A stretch of DNA of 64,000 nucleotides from Brachynemurus nebulosus (taxonomy: Eukaryota > Arthropoda > Insecta > Neuroptera > Myrmeleontidae): the NCBI GenBank assembly GCA_035578155.1, contig JAPWDM010000048.1, positions 1,696,001-1,760,000 on the forward strand, read 5' to 3'. A program made the position numbers and the translations under genes. Below the pieces are notes generated by a model, which saw nothing but the letters and a program-made list of their open reading frames with translations, made no database searches and was not told the origin of the DNA. This document shows, in pieces, positions 11,962 to 25,339 of this stretch (the first letter of the stretch is position 1; every line of letters starts with the position of its first letter).

Positions 11962-12153
11962 GAAATTCCGTTTAGCTGTTTACTTTAAGCCCTTTTTAGG
12001 TCTATAATACCCTGACGGACAGTTTTGACGTCACGTTAACTTCTCTCGTAGTTCAATAGTATCTGAAAAGGAACTTTCTCCAAAATCCTGGGCAACTTAT
12101 AATATTATTTGGTTGTATTATCGTTTTTAATCACCGACAACTTTTGAAAAGTA
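11962..12153. other. Unassigned spacer
   Basis: Short unique stretch between the minisatellite and the mariner-like element; nothing recognised. Confidence 0.4.
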
Positions 12154-13552
12154 TAGGTAGTTGCAAAGTTTCTGAGCGACTAAAGTCCACTTCCAGTTTT
12201 ACTACAGTACTCCGTTAAATAAATGAAAGTAAGGGTCTACACCATTAAAAAAATCGTATTTATAAATACCAAAATATGTTATTATTACTATGTAAGGGGA
12301 TTTTTCATAAAAAATTTTCCTGTTAGTATTTAATATTTTAAAATTGGTAGCATTAAGTCGGTTTGAAACATTAAATTTCTTATCATAGGTATTTCTAGTT
12401 TTAATTATATTACATATTTCTTGTAGTTTAGAAACGTTTAATTTTTAATATTTTATACTTTCTGAACAATTTACTAAATATTGCAAATAATAAAACGGTC
12501 TACAATTTTCTTTTTTAAAGTCTGTACTTTTCAGTGGTTAATTAATTGAAATGTATTCAATTTTATTGAACTACCTGATACAGTCATAAAACCTGCATAA
12601 AACCTACCTTTGTAAATATTGCTATTATTATGAATTTTTCAATAAAATCTGTTTATTAGTTTTACAAAATTTGTATGCTTACAAATAAATTTGTAATTTT
12701 TAGAATCAGTACTTTTACTTAGCTTTGGCTAGTCAAGTGCTTTACCTGCGAGATACAATTTTCGATATTTTAACAATTTTTTTTTTAACTTATCGTATTC
12801 TTGATTATTATTATACTTTTTTATACCCTCTATTTTAATCGGGTTTTTATCTATTGATATTTAAGTAATTTAAATATGGAAATGAATACGAGTATTAAAA
12901 ATAAAATGTTAATTAAGTCCACAAGCAAAACTTATCATTTTAAATGTGTTAGTGTTTATGAAAAGTGAAAGTGATGGTGTGAAAATCCCATTAACTCAAG
13001 TTAAAAATCGTGTTACTGCAGCTACGGGTATATCGCTGGCAACTTTAACTAGAATAGCTAGTGAAGCAAAAAAAAAAATTGATGGATCGGAAGCTATTTT
13101 GCTGAAAAAGAAAGAAAAAAACATGTAAAACATAAAACAGATCTGGACAGCTTCGATAAGGGAGTACTTAATAATATTATACAAAATATTTTTACGACGG
13201 AAAAAATTGTTCCCATATTGAAAAACATTCTAAGGAAATTTATTTAATTTAAAATTACTTATTTAAGTAGGTACATCATTGCATTACTATATAAATAAGC
13301 AAACTATTTCAAATTCGATTACTTTTTTTTACAACGTAGTGTATTTTATACATTGTATGTATCGTTCAATATTACCTGAGTGAGAGATATAACAACTAAT
13401 AGGGGGAGTTTAGACATAATTACTCTATATCCATCTTTATTGCAAAAGTATTTTATCTTCTTAATATAATAAAATATGTATATCTCTTACTAAAAATACA
13501 TCTTTCCTTTTTGTTGGACTTTGATACCTCAAAAACTCTGCAACTAGTTATA
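12154..13552 (+). mobile_element. Mariner-like deletion derivative, copy 1
   Basis: The ends are imperfect inverted repeats of about 32 bp (GTAGTTGCAAAGTTTCTGAG at left; CTAGTTGCAGAGTTTTTGAG inverted at right) in TATA context. It matches the minus-strand copy at 46254-47651 over its whole length with few differences. It keeps the start of a transposase-like reading frame but lacks a DDE catalytic domain. Confidence 0.8.
12876..13247 (+). pseudogene. Transposase N-terminal fragment (HTH region)
   Basis: The frame opens at ATG 12876. It is broken by a small indel before the KSESDGVKIPL segment and again at the adenine run near 13075. The recognisable portion, VKNRVTAATGISLATLTRIA, is a helix-turn-helix-like motif. 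The following region (DLDSFDKGVLNNII in the sister copy) resembles the N-terminus of an arthropod IS630/mariner-type transposase family as I remember it. It stops at 13245-13247 before any catalytic aspartate. A protein retaining only the DNA-binding part could compete for TIR binding, but the breaks make expression unlikely. Confidence 0.55.
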
Positions 13553-14191
13553 ATATACTCGCACTTACATTAGAATTAAATGGCCACAAAAACAAAACAA
13601 AATTTATTTGGTCATCTCAATTATATTCGTTTTAGCTTTCAGTTTACTCTTATATTTATGTAATCCACATTTCCAGTCTACTATATTTAATCTACAATAT
13701 AGTCCAGCTGAACTTAAAATATGTAACCAAATGACCTAGTTTTTTTTTTCATAAGTAATATTTGATGACACATACACCCGCATACTGATTATAAAGTCTC
13801 ATGACGTGCTGTATTTCTGTATCTCGTCATCTGCACCTTCTTTTATATAGTACATCGTCACCATCGTTTGATGATCACGTAAACCATTCACTTCGTTTTT
13901 TAACTCCTTTCAACAATTTAATTCATTCCACAGCACCACGACCTCATCGGCTTTATATCTCTATCTTTTTTCTGACTATTCAAGTAAACCGCATTCCATT
14001 TTTTTTTTTTACACACATATTAAATAGTGATTTCATTGATTAAAAAAATTGGCTTTTTATTTAAGATTGCACGTGTACACAAAGTATTCTTATTTCTTCT
14101 TGTAATATAATGGAATTTCAATAAAAGAATATTTAAAACGGCAGAAGTCTGAGAGAATGCATTAATTCAAAAAAATATTGGTTTTTCTAAC
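13553..14191. other. Unassigned AT-rich sequence
   Basis: An 80-codon open frame at 13801-14043 has no recognisable features and is probably chance. Confidence 0.4.
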
Positions 14192-15485
14192 TATAGTTGA
14201 AAAAATATTCCCAGACACTTTTTCTAATTCCAGTCAAACAAATAAATAGTGCATAGGGTACTAACTGAACATTAGGTTACGAAATATATAATAAATAATA
14301 AATAATAAATAATAAATAATAAATAATAAATAATAAATAATAAATAATAAATAATAAATAATAAATAATAAATAATAAATAATAAATAATAAATAATAAA
14401 TAATAAATAATAAATAATAAATAATAAATAATAAATAATAAATAATAAATAATAAATAATAAATAATAAATAATAAATAATAAATAATAAATAATAAATA
14501 ATAAATAATAAATAATAAATAATAAATAATAAATAATAAATAATAAATAATAAATAATAAATAATAAATAATAAATAATAAATAATAAATAATAAATAAT
14601 AAATAATAAATAATAAATAATAAATAATAAATAATAAACAATAAATAATAAATAATAAATAATAAATAATAAATAATAAGTTAATAACACTATTTTATAT
14701 TTTTATGTAAATTCTGTTTATTCAATAATAATTTGATTACAGAAGAATATTTCTTTAAAAAAACCGAAAACAAATGACATTAATGATGTATTATAACCAT
14801 AGAAATACATGGAGAGACAACTTAAAAAATCGTTTAAAAAGTTAAATAGTCATTAAAGAAAAAGATGACAGCAGTCATTTGTATTTCTATACTATATTTT
14901 ATCTTTATCTAATAAATGACAAAATATATTTGTTAAAGGAATGCTAACTTTGAGTCAGGAATAAAAAAAGATACATATACCTTTAATGTCGTGTTGTCAC
15001 ACTCCTATCAATTGTTTGTGTTGGAGTTTTTGTTGTCATTGATCGCATTTGTTTACAACATACTTGCTTCAAAAATAGATACATAGTTGGCCATCCATGT
15101 ATATCACTGATTATAACTTAACTGTAAACATATACATAAAATAACTGAATGACTGGATTCATTGCAAAATATTTAATACTATTAAAAATATAATTTTGAA
15201 AAACAAAAATCAGTGAATGTCAGTATGTACTGCTTAGAATTTTCAAATCAGTTAAAATCAAACGAAAATAGTTTATTCTAATTGAAAATAACATATTTAA
15301 CTTTTCTTTACAGTATTGCATCATTTTTTTAACTTTGTGAAGATGAAATATTATTATGTCAAATATTTAAAAAACTAAATAAAAACCACTGATTAAGGAC
15401 ACTGGTGTAGTGTTGAAAAGTGTACGACAAGGACAAAAAAGAAGGAAACCTGCAAAAGTGTCTGGGAATATTTTTTCAACTATAG
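14192..15485. mobile_element. TIR element carrying a giant heptanucleotide microsatellite
   Basis: TATAGTTGAAAAAATATTCC at 14192 returns inverted, ending TATA at 15484. The matching arms extend about 30 bp through CCCAGACACTTTT. A TA context at both sides fits a mariner-type MITE. The interior holds the 7-bp repeat (14284-14682) and about 750 bp of AT-rich sequence with no transposase. Confidence 0.7.
14284..14682. repeat. (AAATAAT)n microsatellite, about 57 copies
   Basis: A strict 7-bp period over about 400 bp with essentially one substitution (near 14637). The open reverse frames repeating a seven-residue peptide are a mathematical consequence of a 21-nt super-period and are not a gene. 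Confidence 0.97.
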
Positions 15486-15647
15486 CATATTAACATTGAC
15501 CAAATTGTTACTAGGAAGCAAATTTCAAATTTGTAGTTTAAAAGAAATTAAAAAACGTTAATGTATATGTATTTTACCAAATTCGAACATAATTAAGGAT
15601 TATCCGATCAAGCAACAAATACCAAATTTTACATGACTAGTTTATGC

Positions 15648-15651
<4 letters not shown>

Positions 15652-15737
<86 letters not shown>
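15652..15737. repeat. (AT)n microsatellite
   Basis: A pure AT run of about 86 bp. Confidence 0.97.
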
Positions 15738-15739
<2 letters not shown>

Positions 15740-15844
15740 ATGTTATAGCGATACGTTGCAAACTGTAACACTTTTGCATTTAATTTAATATGAAATGGCC
15801 AATTTTTTCACAAGTCAATGCGCGACAATATCAAATTCTTATAG

Positions 15845-16990
15845 GTACCTTGTTTTTATACGTCTGATATTTTGAAAAATTCCAAAAAAATTCTTTTCTA
15901 AAATACAACAGATAAGCAAAAATAAAAAAAAGAATTACATTTTTGCAAAAAAGTACAATTGATGAACAAAAAAAAAAAAAAAAAGAAAACACTGACAGGT
16001 AAAAGTCCTGATGCCTGACCATAATACGACACAACTTTTTTGTCTGAAAAAAAGAAAATAGCCGAACTAACTCGGCTAGTGCTTAAGAAAATGTGGATAT
16101 TTATCTAAATTACATCGTAGACTATGTGATCCGAAAACAACATTTCAATCGACCAAATATTATTACAACTAATGGCAGATATGATTCCAGACTACAAAAA
16201 TTTTATTTAAAATTACAAATTGCTCTTAAATACTTCTCTGATGCTTAAGAAAGTGTGGATATTTATATCTAAATTACATGATAGTTGAAGTGGCCGAAAA
16301 CGAGATTTCATATTACACAATTAAATGTCATTCTAACTAATGACCGAAATAATTCCAGGTTACAAGAATTCTATTTAAAATTAGAGAACGGTTTTTAAAC
16401 ATTTCTCTAATGCTTAAGAATTATGATTGTTTTTATACGTCTGATATTTTGAAATACATACGTCAATATGTATCAGAATTACATGATAGACGAAGTGGTC
16501 ATGATTACCGACATTTCATATTACACGACCAAATGTTATTCCAACTAATGGCGGAAATGATTCCAGGATACAATAATTCTATTTAAAATTAAAGAACGGT
16601 TCTTAACTATCTCTTAATTGCTTAGGAAAGTGTCGATATTTATTTGAATTACATGGTAGACGAAGTGGCGAGAAAACGACATTTTATATTACACGACCAA
16701 ATCTTATTCCAGGTGGCGAAAATGATTCCAGAATAGAATAATACTATTTAGAATTAATTAAAGAATGGTTTTTAAATATTTCTCTAATGCTTAAGAGAGT
16801 GTCGATATTTATTTGAATTACATGGTAGACGAAGTGGTCGAAAAACACATTTCATATAAAAATATAAATGTAATTTAAAAAAAATTGATAATTGTCATAT
16901 ATAATTATAAATGAGACCGGTCTGCCAAAATTATGTGAGTTTTTACCAGCCCGTGACTAAAGAAAGATTAAGAAACATTATTCTACAACA
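15845..16990. repeat. Tandem satellite, about 165-170-bp monomers
   Basis: The anchor TGCTTAAG/TGCTTAGG occurs at 16080, 16242, 16411, 16619 and 16788, spaced 162, 169, 208 and 169 bp. The long unit holds an extra segment (around TTTTTATACGTCTGATATTT) that also occurs at 15851, upstream of the array. Each monomer repeats GGTAGACGAAGTGG-like and ATGATTCCAG segments. Single dispersed monomers are at 21125-21262 and 56505-56725. The final part (CCGTGACTAAAGAAAGATTA) resembles the flank of the 56.6-kb copy, suggesting it belongs to a mobile element end. Confidence 0.85.
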
Positions 16991-17251
16991 TACTTAAATT
17001 TCATCAAAATCAATAGGTTTGGCTTGTCTTCTACTTGTCAATTAAAAGTTTTTATTATTTCCAATCTACTAAATGCGGGACTTCCGGAATGAGGCTAGTG
17101 CGTTAACAAAAATTTCAATGCGGGGCAGCAGCTACTTTTCGAGACTGTCCTCCAGAATCCGGGACGATTTGCCGCCTTAATTTAATAGTAAATATGTATG
17201 ATATAACCCTAAATAAAGAATTCCGCATACATAATTTCGACTGAAAATTGA
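16991..17251. other. Unassigned sequence
   Basis: Nothing recognised besides ordinary AT-rich DNA. Confidence 0.35.
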
Positions 17252-17760
17252 TTTTTTATAACACCTGCTTCTAAAGTTCAATATTCGAGCGTTGTGTAGT
17301 GTGCGTAAAGAGCAGTTTTTTATATCATTGTAAAACAAATGACAGTAACTGTGCGCGAAAGTACAAGTGTGCGTGAAAGTAGCTAAAACTATGCGAGAAA
17401 ATAATGATATTCATTTATCAATGATAATCATATTCAAATTAACATGGAAACGATCAACAAATTAATAAAAAAAACAACAACGTTCTACAAATTAATAAAA
17501 ATTGCTTAAAAATAATTAATTTTTTTCTCTCTATTAAACTTTAGAAGCCGTCGTTATAAAAAATTATGTTCGATACGTATGCGTAAAGAGAGGTATCCGG
17601 TAGGCTTAAATTGGGGCACTCGCTAAAGGGACTGACGTATACACAACGAGATCTCGTGCGCTTACGCACTCGATCTCGTTGTGTATACGTCAGTCCCTTA
17701 GACTCGTGCCCGAATTTAAGCCTACTAGAATACCTCTCTTTACGCATATGTATCGAAAAT
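17252..17760 (+). mobile_element. Foldback element copy 1 with 187-bp palindrome
   Basis: Two modules abut. The first (about 17252-17566) has inverted ends built on CTTCTAAAGTT. The second is a near-perfect palindrome at about 17570-17756 whose arms start TCGATACGTATGCGTAAAGA and close on GAGATCTCGTGCG. A full second copy lies inverted at about 50057-50636, and both share the outer boundary GAAAATAACTATT. No coding sequence. Transcription across it would give a hairpin of about 90 bp. Confidence 0.85.
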
Positions 17761-17962
17761 AACTATTTGTAAATTTACAGAGCACTAGGGATAGAAAAAT
17801 AAGAATATTTTGGTATTTTATTTAAGCCCTTTAAAATATATAAGGAACCAAATTATCACGTAATTAACCCCCATTAATACATATACACTTGTTGTGGTAC
17901 TCTGGTTCATCTATTGAACGCTATCGGAACACCCAACGTTCCCACTGTGTGGATTGTCCAAA
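17761..17962. other. Unassigned spacer
   Basis: No features recognised. Confidence 0.35.
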
Positions 17963-18265
17963 AATAAAATACCGCTGTTGCAACATCCTGCATTACATAG
18001 CGAATTTCCGTTGATAAAGGTACGTTTTTCTCGGAAACTAGTTGATATAGAATAATTATAAATAGAAAAAACTTACCTGATTTTTCCGCCTCACTCAGTT
18101 AAAAAAAAGTTAACGGTGTTAAAAACAAATTTTTTTCACGAAAAATGTCCAAAAAACCGTATATATATTTTATAATATAACTAATCAAAAAGGAATCGAC
18201 TTCCTGCAAATCTAAACAATAACATAGATCTACAAATCAAAACACTAAATAATTAAAAAAGTTAC

Positions 18266-18395
18266 TTTTAGCGAATTTCCAAAAGTGAAACTGGAAATAC
18301 GCTATTACAGCAGGTGTCATGACGGGACCTAAGCCCGGGATCATAACAGAAATGTGTTTTGAGGTCCCTAGAATACGAAAATGATATTCACTAAG

Positions 18396-18398
<3 letters not shown>
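18266..18398 (+). repeat. GCGAATTTCC-hairpin repeat, copy 1
   Basis: It begins TTAGCGAATTTCC and can pair with GGAAATACGCT 20 bp on. It continues through CCTAAGCCCGGGATC to CACTAAGATTT and then directly into a TA microsatellite. Further copies are at 20890-21023 (plus) and 26262-26385 (minus), each also ending in TA repeats. Confidence 0.75.

Positions 18399-18472
<74 letters not shown>
18399..18472. repeat. (TA)n-(TG)n compound microsatellite
   Basis: TA units to about 18450 are followed by about ten TG units to 18472. Confidence 0.97.
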
Positions 18473-18473
<1 letters not shown>

Positions 18474-19109
18474 CGCCACGATAACTCTCGAACGAAACGT
18501 CTAATGCTTATGAAATTTTGTGTGCGGACTGGATTCTGAATTGGCTCGGCTAAGTACGTTAGCCAGACACGTCGGATGCCCAGAAGTAGGTTTTCTGGCC
18601 ATTTTTTATCATTCGATCCTATCATAAGACAGTTCGATTTTTACATCGTTGAAAAGGAAAAAAAATTATGAAGAAAATATTCTTATAATTTTCTTTCTAT
18701 TTTAAGTATTTTTCCAGAAAATATAAATTTTCACCATTATATTAGTTTTCTTTCTTTGTTAGTCTAATAAGTAATTTATATTTATATCTCAGTTCTTTAT
18801 GAAGTATAAAAATATTTCACTTTTTTATAAAAGAATTTTGTGAGAACAAGTGAAGTCTATTCACATACATGTGTTATAAAACACATACATGTATAGAGTT
18901 TTGTTTCTCATTTATTGCATTATAATTAGCATGGTTCTATCTCAAGTTGAAAAATGAAAATTAAACAGATTTTCTAAGCTAATGTAATGAAGAATTTTTT
19001 TTTATTGAATTTTTAAGTAAACAAGAAATTGAAGATTATGTTATGATATAATATTATTAAATATGAAACAAAACAAAATATGTACAATGTACATATGTAT
19101 GCACGGAAA
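18473..19109. other. Unassigned AT-rich sequence
   Basis: No gene and no tandem structure recognised. Confidence 0.4.
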
Positions 19110-20840
<1,731 letters not shown>

Positions 20841-20889
20841 TTTGGAAATTCGCTATGTTATGCAGATGCTGCGACAGGGGTATTTTGAT

Positions 20890-21042
20890 TTTTAGCGAAT
20901 TTCCAGAAAGAATTCTGGATATTCAGCTATTGCGGTCTTATCTGTAACACGACTTAAGTCCGGGACTATGGCAGAAATTTGTTTTCAGAACCCTAGAACC
21001 CAAAAATTATATTCACTAAAATTTATATATATATATATATAT
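20890..21042 (+). repeat. GCGAATTTCC-hairpin repeat, copy 2, with TA tail
   Basis: Same order as copy 1: AGCGAATTTCC, a hairpin partner, CTTAAGTCCGGGACTATGG, CACTAAAATTT, then TATA repeats at 21024-21042. Confidence 0.75.
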
Positions 21043-21124
21043 AGTTAGGTGCAAAACTGAACCAACCTCATACATAATATTTCGAAATTATTTGGAAAGT
21101 AAATTTTAATTATAATCCTTCTTG

Positions 21125-21262
21125 AAATGATTCCAGACTACAAAAATTCTATTTAAAATTACAAATTGCTCTTAAATACTTCCTGATGCTTAAGAAAGTG
21201 TGGATATTTATATCTGAATTACATGATAGTTGAAGTGGCCGGAAAACGAGATTTCATATTTA
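21125..21262. repeat. Dispersed monomer of the 165-bp satellite
   Basis: It matches units of the 16-kb array, including ATGATTCCAGACTAC, GATGCTTAAGAAAGTGTGG and the TGAAGTGGCC segment. Confidence 0.85.
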
Positions 21263-21264
21263 GT

Positions 21265-22148
21265 TATTTTTATGGGAGGGTAAGGTTTTAAAAGCGAGAA
21301 AAAGGCATTTTTTCATGATTTTTTTTTTTTGGAGATATGAATAATGTTGGCTTATTTATTTCATATACACGTTCTGAAGTATCTTTGAAAAACTTATCAA
21401 TTACAAATATCGATAAATAAATCCGTGACAGCGAATTTCCGGAGGCGCCTCGAGAAAAAGTTGTTTTGCGGTAAACATCATAACTTGGTATCGGATCATC
21501 CGAGACAAAAAAATCGAAATGCGTTTAAAAGGCGATATGTTTCCCTAGGGAGTCAGGAAGAGTTTTTTGTATTTTTTCGATTTTTTTTATTTTTGGCAGC
21601 ATTTTGAAGTGAAAAACGCAATTTTTGCCAAAAATTTCGGTTAATTTGTTATTATAAACTGGAAAAAAATAACAAAAAAAAAAACTCGACCTGATTACCT
21701 GTTGATTTATGTGTAGAAACAGTGTACAAAATTTCAACAAAATTGGTGAAGTAGATTTTAAGTTATAATGTTCACGAACTTCAAAAATGTTGTTTGCGAG
21801 AAAATTGATTTTTATACTCAAAAATCCAAAACTAGGCATCAGTAAAATGATATAATTTTTTATACTTACACGGGTAATTATAGTAAGCAGTTGTTTTGTA
21901 TAAGATTTGTAAGTATAAAATTAAAGTAAATTTTATACTTACCAGGTAGGCGCGTCGCGCAGCTACCAGGCAGGTATAAAAATCGAACATGAGGGCCGGT
22001 CGCTTGAAACGCTGTATTTTCATTAGTTTTGCTCGGATTTACTTGAAATTTTGACACAACACGCTCGACATGTTGTACATTCAGAAAAAAATTAAAAATA
22101 AAATGCAAAAAAAAAGTTTAAAAACTTTACCCCTCCCTTAATAACTAT
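21265..22148. mobile_element. TIR element nested in the Tc1-like left end
   Basis: TAGTTATTTTTATGGGAGGG at 21265 has an inverted counterpart CCCTCCCTTAATAACTA ending near 22148, and the following GTAA(A)G-TTTT(T)AAA is also shared. The interior has two 60-100-codon open frames on opposite strands without recognisable features. Probably non-autonomous. Confidence 0.6.
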
Positions 22149-22370
22149 AGACAGCCAGCTACTTACTTAACAGATATTAATTTGTATACATATGTATTTA
22201 TTTCAATATGCGTTAATCCTTTTTCTTTGACTGAGTTTTGCACCACATTTCTATTTGTGCTGACACAGAGTGTTCTACGCGATAAAAATATGTCCATATA
22301 GATTGAGTGTAGTCTAAACAAAGAATACAGCATCGACTTATTCTCAGTTTAAATCAGCGTGCCATAGCTA

Positions 22371-22820
22371 ATGAACAAAGCTACATTTATTTTTAATTTA
22401 CAAATAATGTATCCGATATCGAAATCTACTAAGAAATTAGTGATTGAATTATTAAAAAGTAGACAATCTACAAGATATATCGCACGGAAAATTCACATTA
22501 GCCAATCGACAGTACAAAAAATTCGAAAAAAATGTAATTTACTAATAGAGAAAAATGTTGGTGGTAGGAAAAAATAAATATCAGGAGAGGATGTTAGAAG
22601 AGTTATACGATATTTGGCTACCGGTGAAGCATCTTCGGCTTCTGAGGCAACCAAACTTTTACAGAAAGACGTTGGCAAGTCAGTAAATAAGTGGACAGTT
22701 CGTCGGGCATTACATTCCGCAAAGTTCCGAGCTGTTGAAAGAAAAAAGAGACCACTTCTCACTAAAAAAATATTAAAGCCAGAAAATTTCTTTATAAAAC
22801 AATATATAAAAACGCCGTGA
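22371..22820 (+). pseudogene. Tc1-like transposase N-terminus (paired HTH)
   Basis: The reading begins at ATG 22371 or the internal ATG near 22407. The first helix-turn-helix is visible in STRYIARKIHISQSTVQKI, followed by GGRKK (the GRPR-like spot) and a TAA at about 22575. The second DNA-binding domain continues in another frame (EASSASEATKLL, then KWTVRRALHSAKFRAVERKK) and ends near 22800 where unrelated sequence begins. This is the usual order for Tc1 transposases before the first catalytic Asp. Stop and frameshifts make it inactive. Confidence 0.75.
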
Positions 22821-22980
22821 GCAGCGGAGCCCCATCACGGAAGTTGAAATATTAACAAAGGAACTTAAATAGTAAACTGGAAGGCTTTTATGAAGATATT
22901 TTTTCTTTCCAAAATAATCCAAAATTTCTATTTTATAAATAATAAAAATCCAAAATTCCTAATTTATAAATAAACAGTTA

Positions 22981-24170
22981 GTACGGGAGGTACTGGCGCA
23001 TGAGTACCGAAAACTATTCCACCTCAATTTTTTTATGCGATCCTGTTGACATTGCCCTACTGATGATATAAATGCATGTTGCCAGGGGGCAACCCGGGGC
23101 CATATTGCTTAAACCGGAAATTGTTTAAACAATTGCAAGGAATTGTCATTTTTCAACCGGACAAATTTTTTTTATATTCTTTTTTGAAATACAAATAAAA
23201 AAGGTCCTATGACTTTTTAAGATAAAGTTGATAGTTTTCGAGATATGAATTTTTAAAAGTTCGAAAAATCTCAAATTTGGGTACTTTTGACCCATGAAAA
23301 ATATATTAAAAAAAATAAATAAAATATAAATAATATATTTTTTAAATTCTTTATACAATAGTTAATAATATCCTTAATTGAGATTTAAAAAAATTTCATT
23401 GTTTATACCTGTTTTTTAATTGTTAATTTCGCGCCCTCACAAGTATGCGTCCCCTACCTTTAAAATACCTTTAAGTATTTCTTCAACCGGACAAATTTTT
23501 TTTATATTCTTTATTGAAATACAAACAAAAAAGGAATTTTTAAAGATTCGAGATTTTTCCAACCTTTAAAAATTCATATCTCTAAAAATATTAACTTGAT
23601 CGTGAAAAGTCATAGGACGTTTTTTGTTTGTATTTCAATAAAGAATATAAAAAAAATTTGTCCGGTTGAAAAAATACTTAAAGGTATTTTAAAGGTAGGG
23701 GACGCATACTTGTGAGGGCGCGAAATTTACAATTAAAAAACAGGTATAAACAATGAAATTTTTTTAAATCTCTATTAAGGATATTATTAACTATTGTATA
23801 AAGAATTTAAAAAAATATTTATATTTTATTATTTTTTTTTAATTAATTGTTCATGGGTCAAAAGTACCTACCCAAATTTGAGATTTTTCGAACTTTTAAA
23901 AATTCATATCTCGAAAACTATTAACATTATCGTAAAAAGTCATAGGACCTTTTTTATTTGTATTTCAATAAAGAATATAAAAAAAAATGGCCGGTTGAAA
24001 AATGACAATTCCTTGCAATTGTTTAAACAACTTCCGGTTTAAGCAATATGGCGCCGGGTTGCCCCCTGGCAACATGCATTTATATCATCAGTAGGGCAAT
24101 GTCAACAGGATCGCATAAAAAAATTGAGGTGGAATAGTTTTCGGTACTCATGCGCCAGTACCTCCCGTAC
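22981..24170. mobile_element. 1.19-kb near-palindromic element (foldback MITE)
   Basis: GTACGGGAGGTACTGGCGC at 22981 returns inverted at 24170, with TA on both outer sides (22979-22980 and 24171-24172). The two arms of roughly 570-590 bp match almost to the centre (about 23576), with scattered differences such as GGGGCC versus GGCGCC. The differences argue against an assembly mirror artefact. Each arm contains an inner repeated phrase, CAACCGGACAAATTTTTTT, so smaller hairpins are nested. No coding region. Confidence 0.88.
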
Positions 24171-24309
24171 TAAGTGACTTTAATAACATTTTCAAATTAC
24201 TTAATATGTATTTCATTTGTTAAAAAATTGTATTCACTTTTTTTTAAATTTTTAAAACACATTTAACAATAGCATTCAATTCCGATGTAAAAATGGAAGA
24301 AGTGGGGGG
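24171..24309. other. Spacer inside the Tc1-like element
   Basis: AT-rich and unassigned. Confidence 0.35.
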
Positions 24310-25335
24310 AAAAGTAATGTGGACTCCCTAAAAGGTACTAGCTGGATACTAACTGAATACACGTACAAAATTTCAGCCCTCTAGGTTTCCTTAGAGAGTC
24401 TCTAGACGTGTTAGAAAACAAGCAAAGAAATTAAGGAAATATTGGCGTAAAAATCGTGGGGGTAAGGGTTAAAAGTTGAAACCCCCAAAAAACAGTGTCT
24501 GGCTATTAGCTTAACCTGTACACAAAATTTCAGCCCTCTAGGTTTATTTGGAGAGATTTTGACCCGAACGAAACTGTTAAAAAACAAGAAAAATCATGTT
24601 CTTTTTGGTATAAAAATGGTGGCGGTAGGGCTTGAAAGTCGAGACTCCCAAAAGGCACCCCCTTGATACTAACTCAATCCGAATACAAAATTTCAGCACT
24701 CTAGGTTTATTTGGGTGACCTGTGCGAGTGGTACAAACTTCGAAAACGTCGAAAATGCATGAAATTGTAGCTTAAAAATGAGGGGGGTGGGGGTAAAATA
24801 TTAAAACCTCCAAAAAGCACAACCTAGGTACGAACTTTATCAACACACCAAATTTCAACCCTCTACGTTAATTCTGGGGGGCTGGGGGCCTGTTAGATCC
24901 AGCGAAAATCGTTTTTCCCCCCTCTACTCCCACCAAATCATCCTAGGAAGCTGAATTTTGGATATGTTGTAGATAATTGATCGAAACATTATTTAAAACC
25001 GGTTTGGAAAAGCTTTATTGTTTTGTTACCCCCCACCACCCCCTTAAAGGTCGGGTCAGAAAAAAAATTTGCCCAAAATTTGACCCCACTTTGATAGTAT
25101 GAGGTGCCTCGAAAATGAGCCCCATTTACCAAATTTCATCTCTTAACTTCCATAGGGGGGCCCTACACAAATTAAAAGGTGGCGGGAATATATATCAGAC
25201 ATTTTTTTCTACATATTCGTGTTCTACGGGTCCGAAAACGGATAGCGCTCCTACTCTCGCCTCTCGCAGCTCTTATCGTATAGACTGTATAAGTCTAATT
25301 TTTCGGAGAAAATTCGACTAAAAATGAGATGATAA
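24310..25335 (+). repeat. Internally repetitive element X, copy 1
   Basis: Four to five imperfect internal repeats of about 145 bp share AAATTTCAGCCCTCTAGG and GGGGGTAAGGGTT-like stretches. The block ends with TCGCCTCTCGCAGCTCTTAT and AGTCTAATTTTTCGGAG. A foldback version with two arms is at 57.7-59.2 kb. In this copy the phrase CGGGAATATATATC marks where the other copies carry AT-rich or expanded AT sequence. Confidence 0.8.
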
Positions 25336-25339
25336 TGAC

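Noticed and set aside
14261..14690. 126-137-codon reverse frames with a seven-residue period
   Set aside because: A 7-bp repeat without stops in some frames gives a 21-nt period automatically; there is no gene.
22981..24170. Palindrome as an assembly mirror artefact
   Set aside because: The arms differ at several scattered positions and TA flanks both ends, which a mirrored read would not produce.
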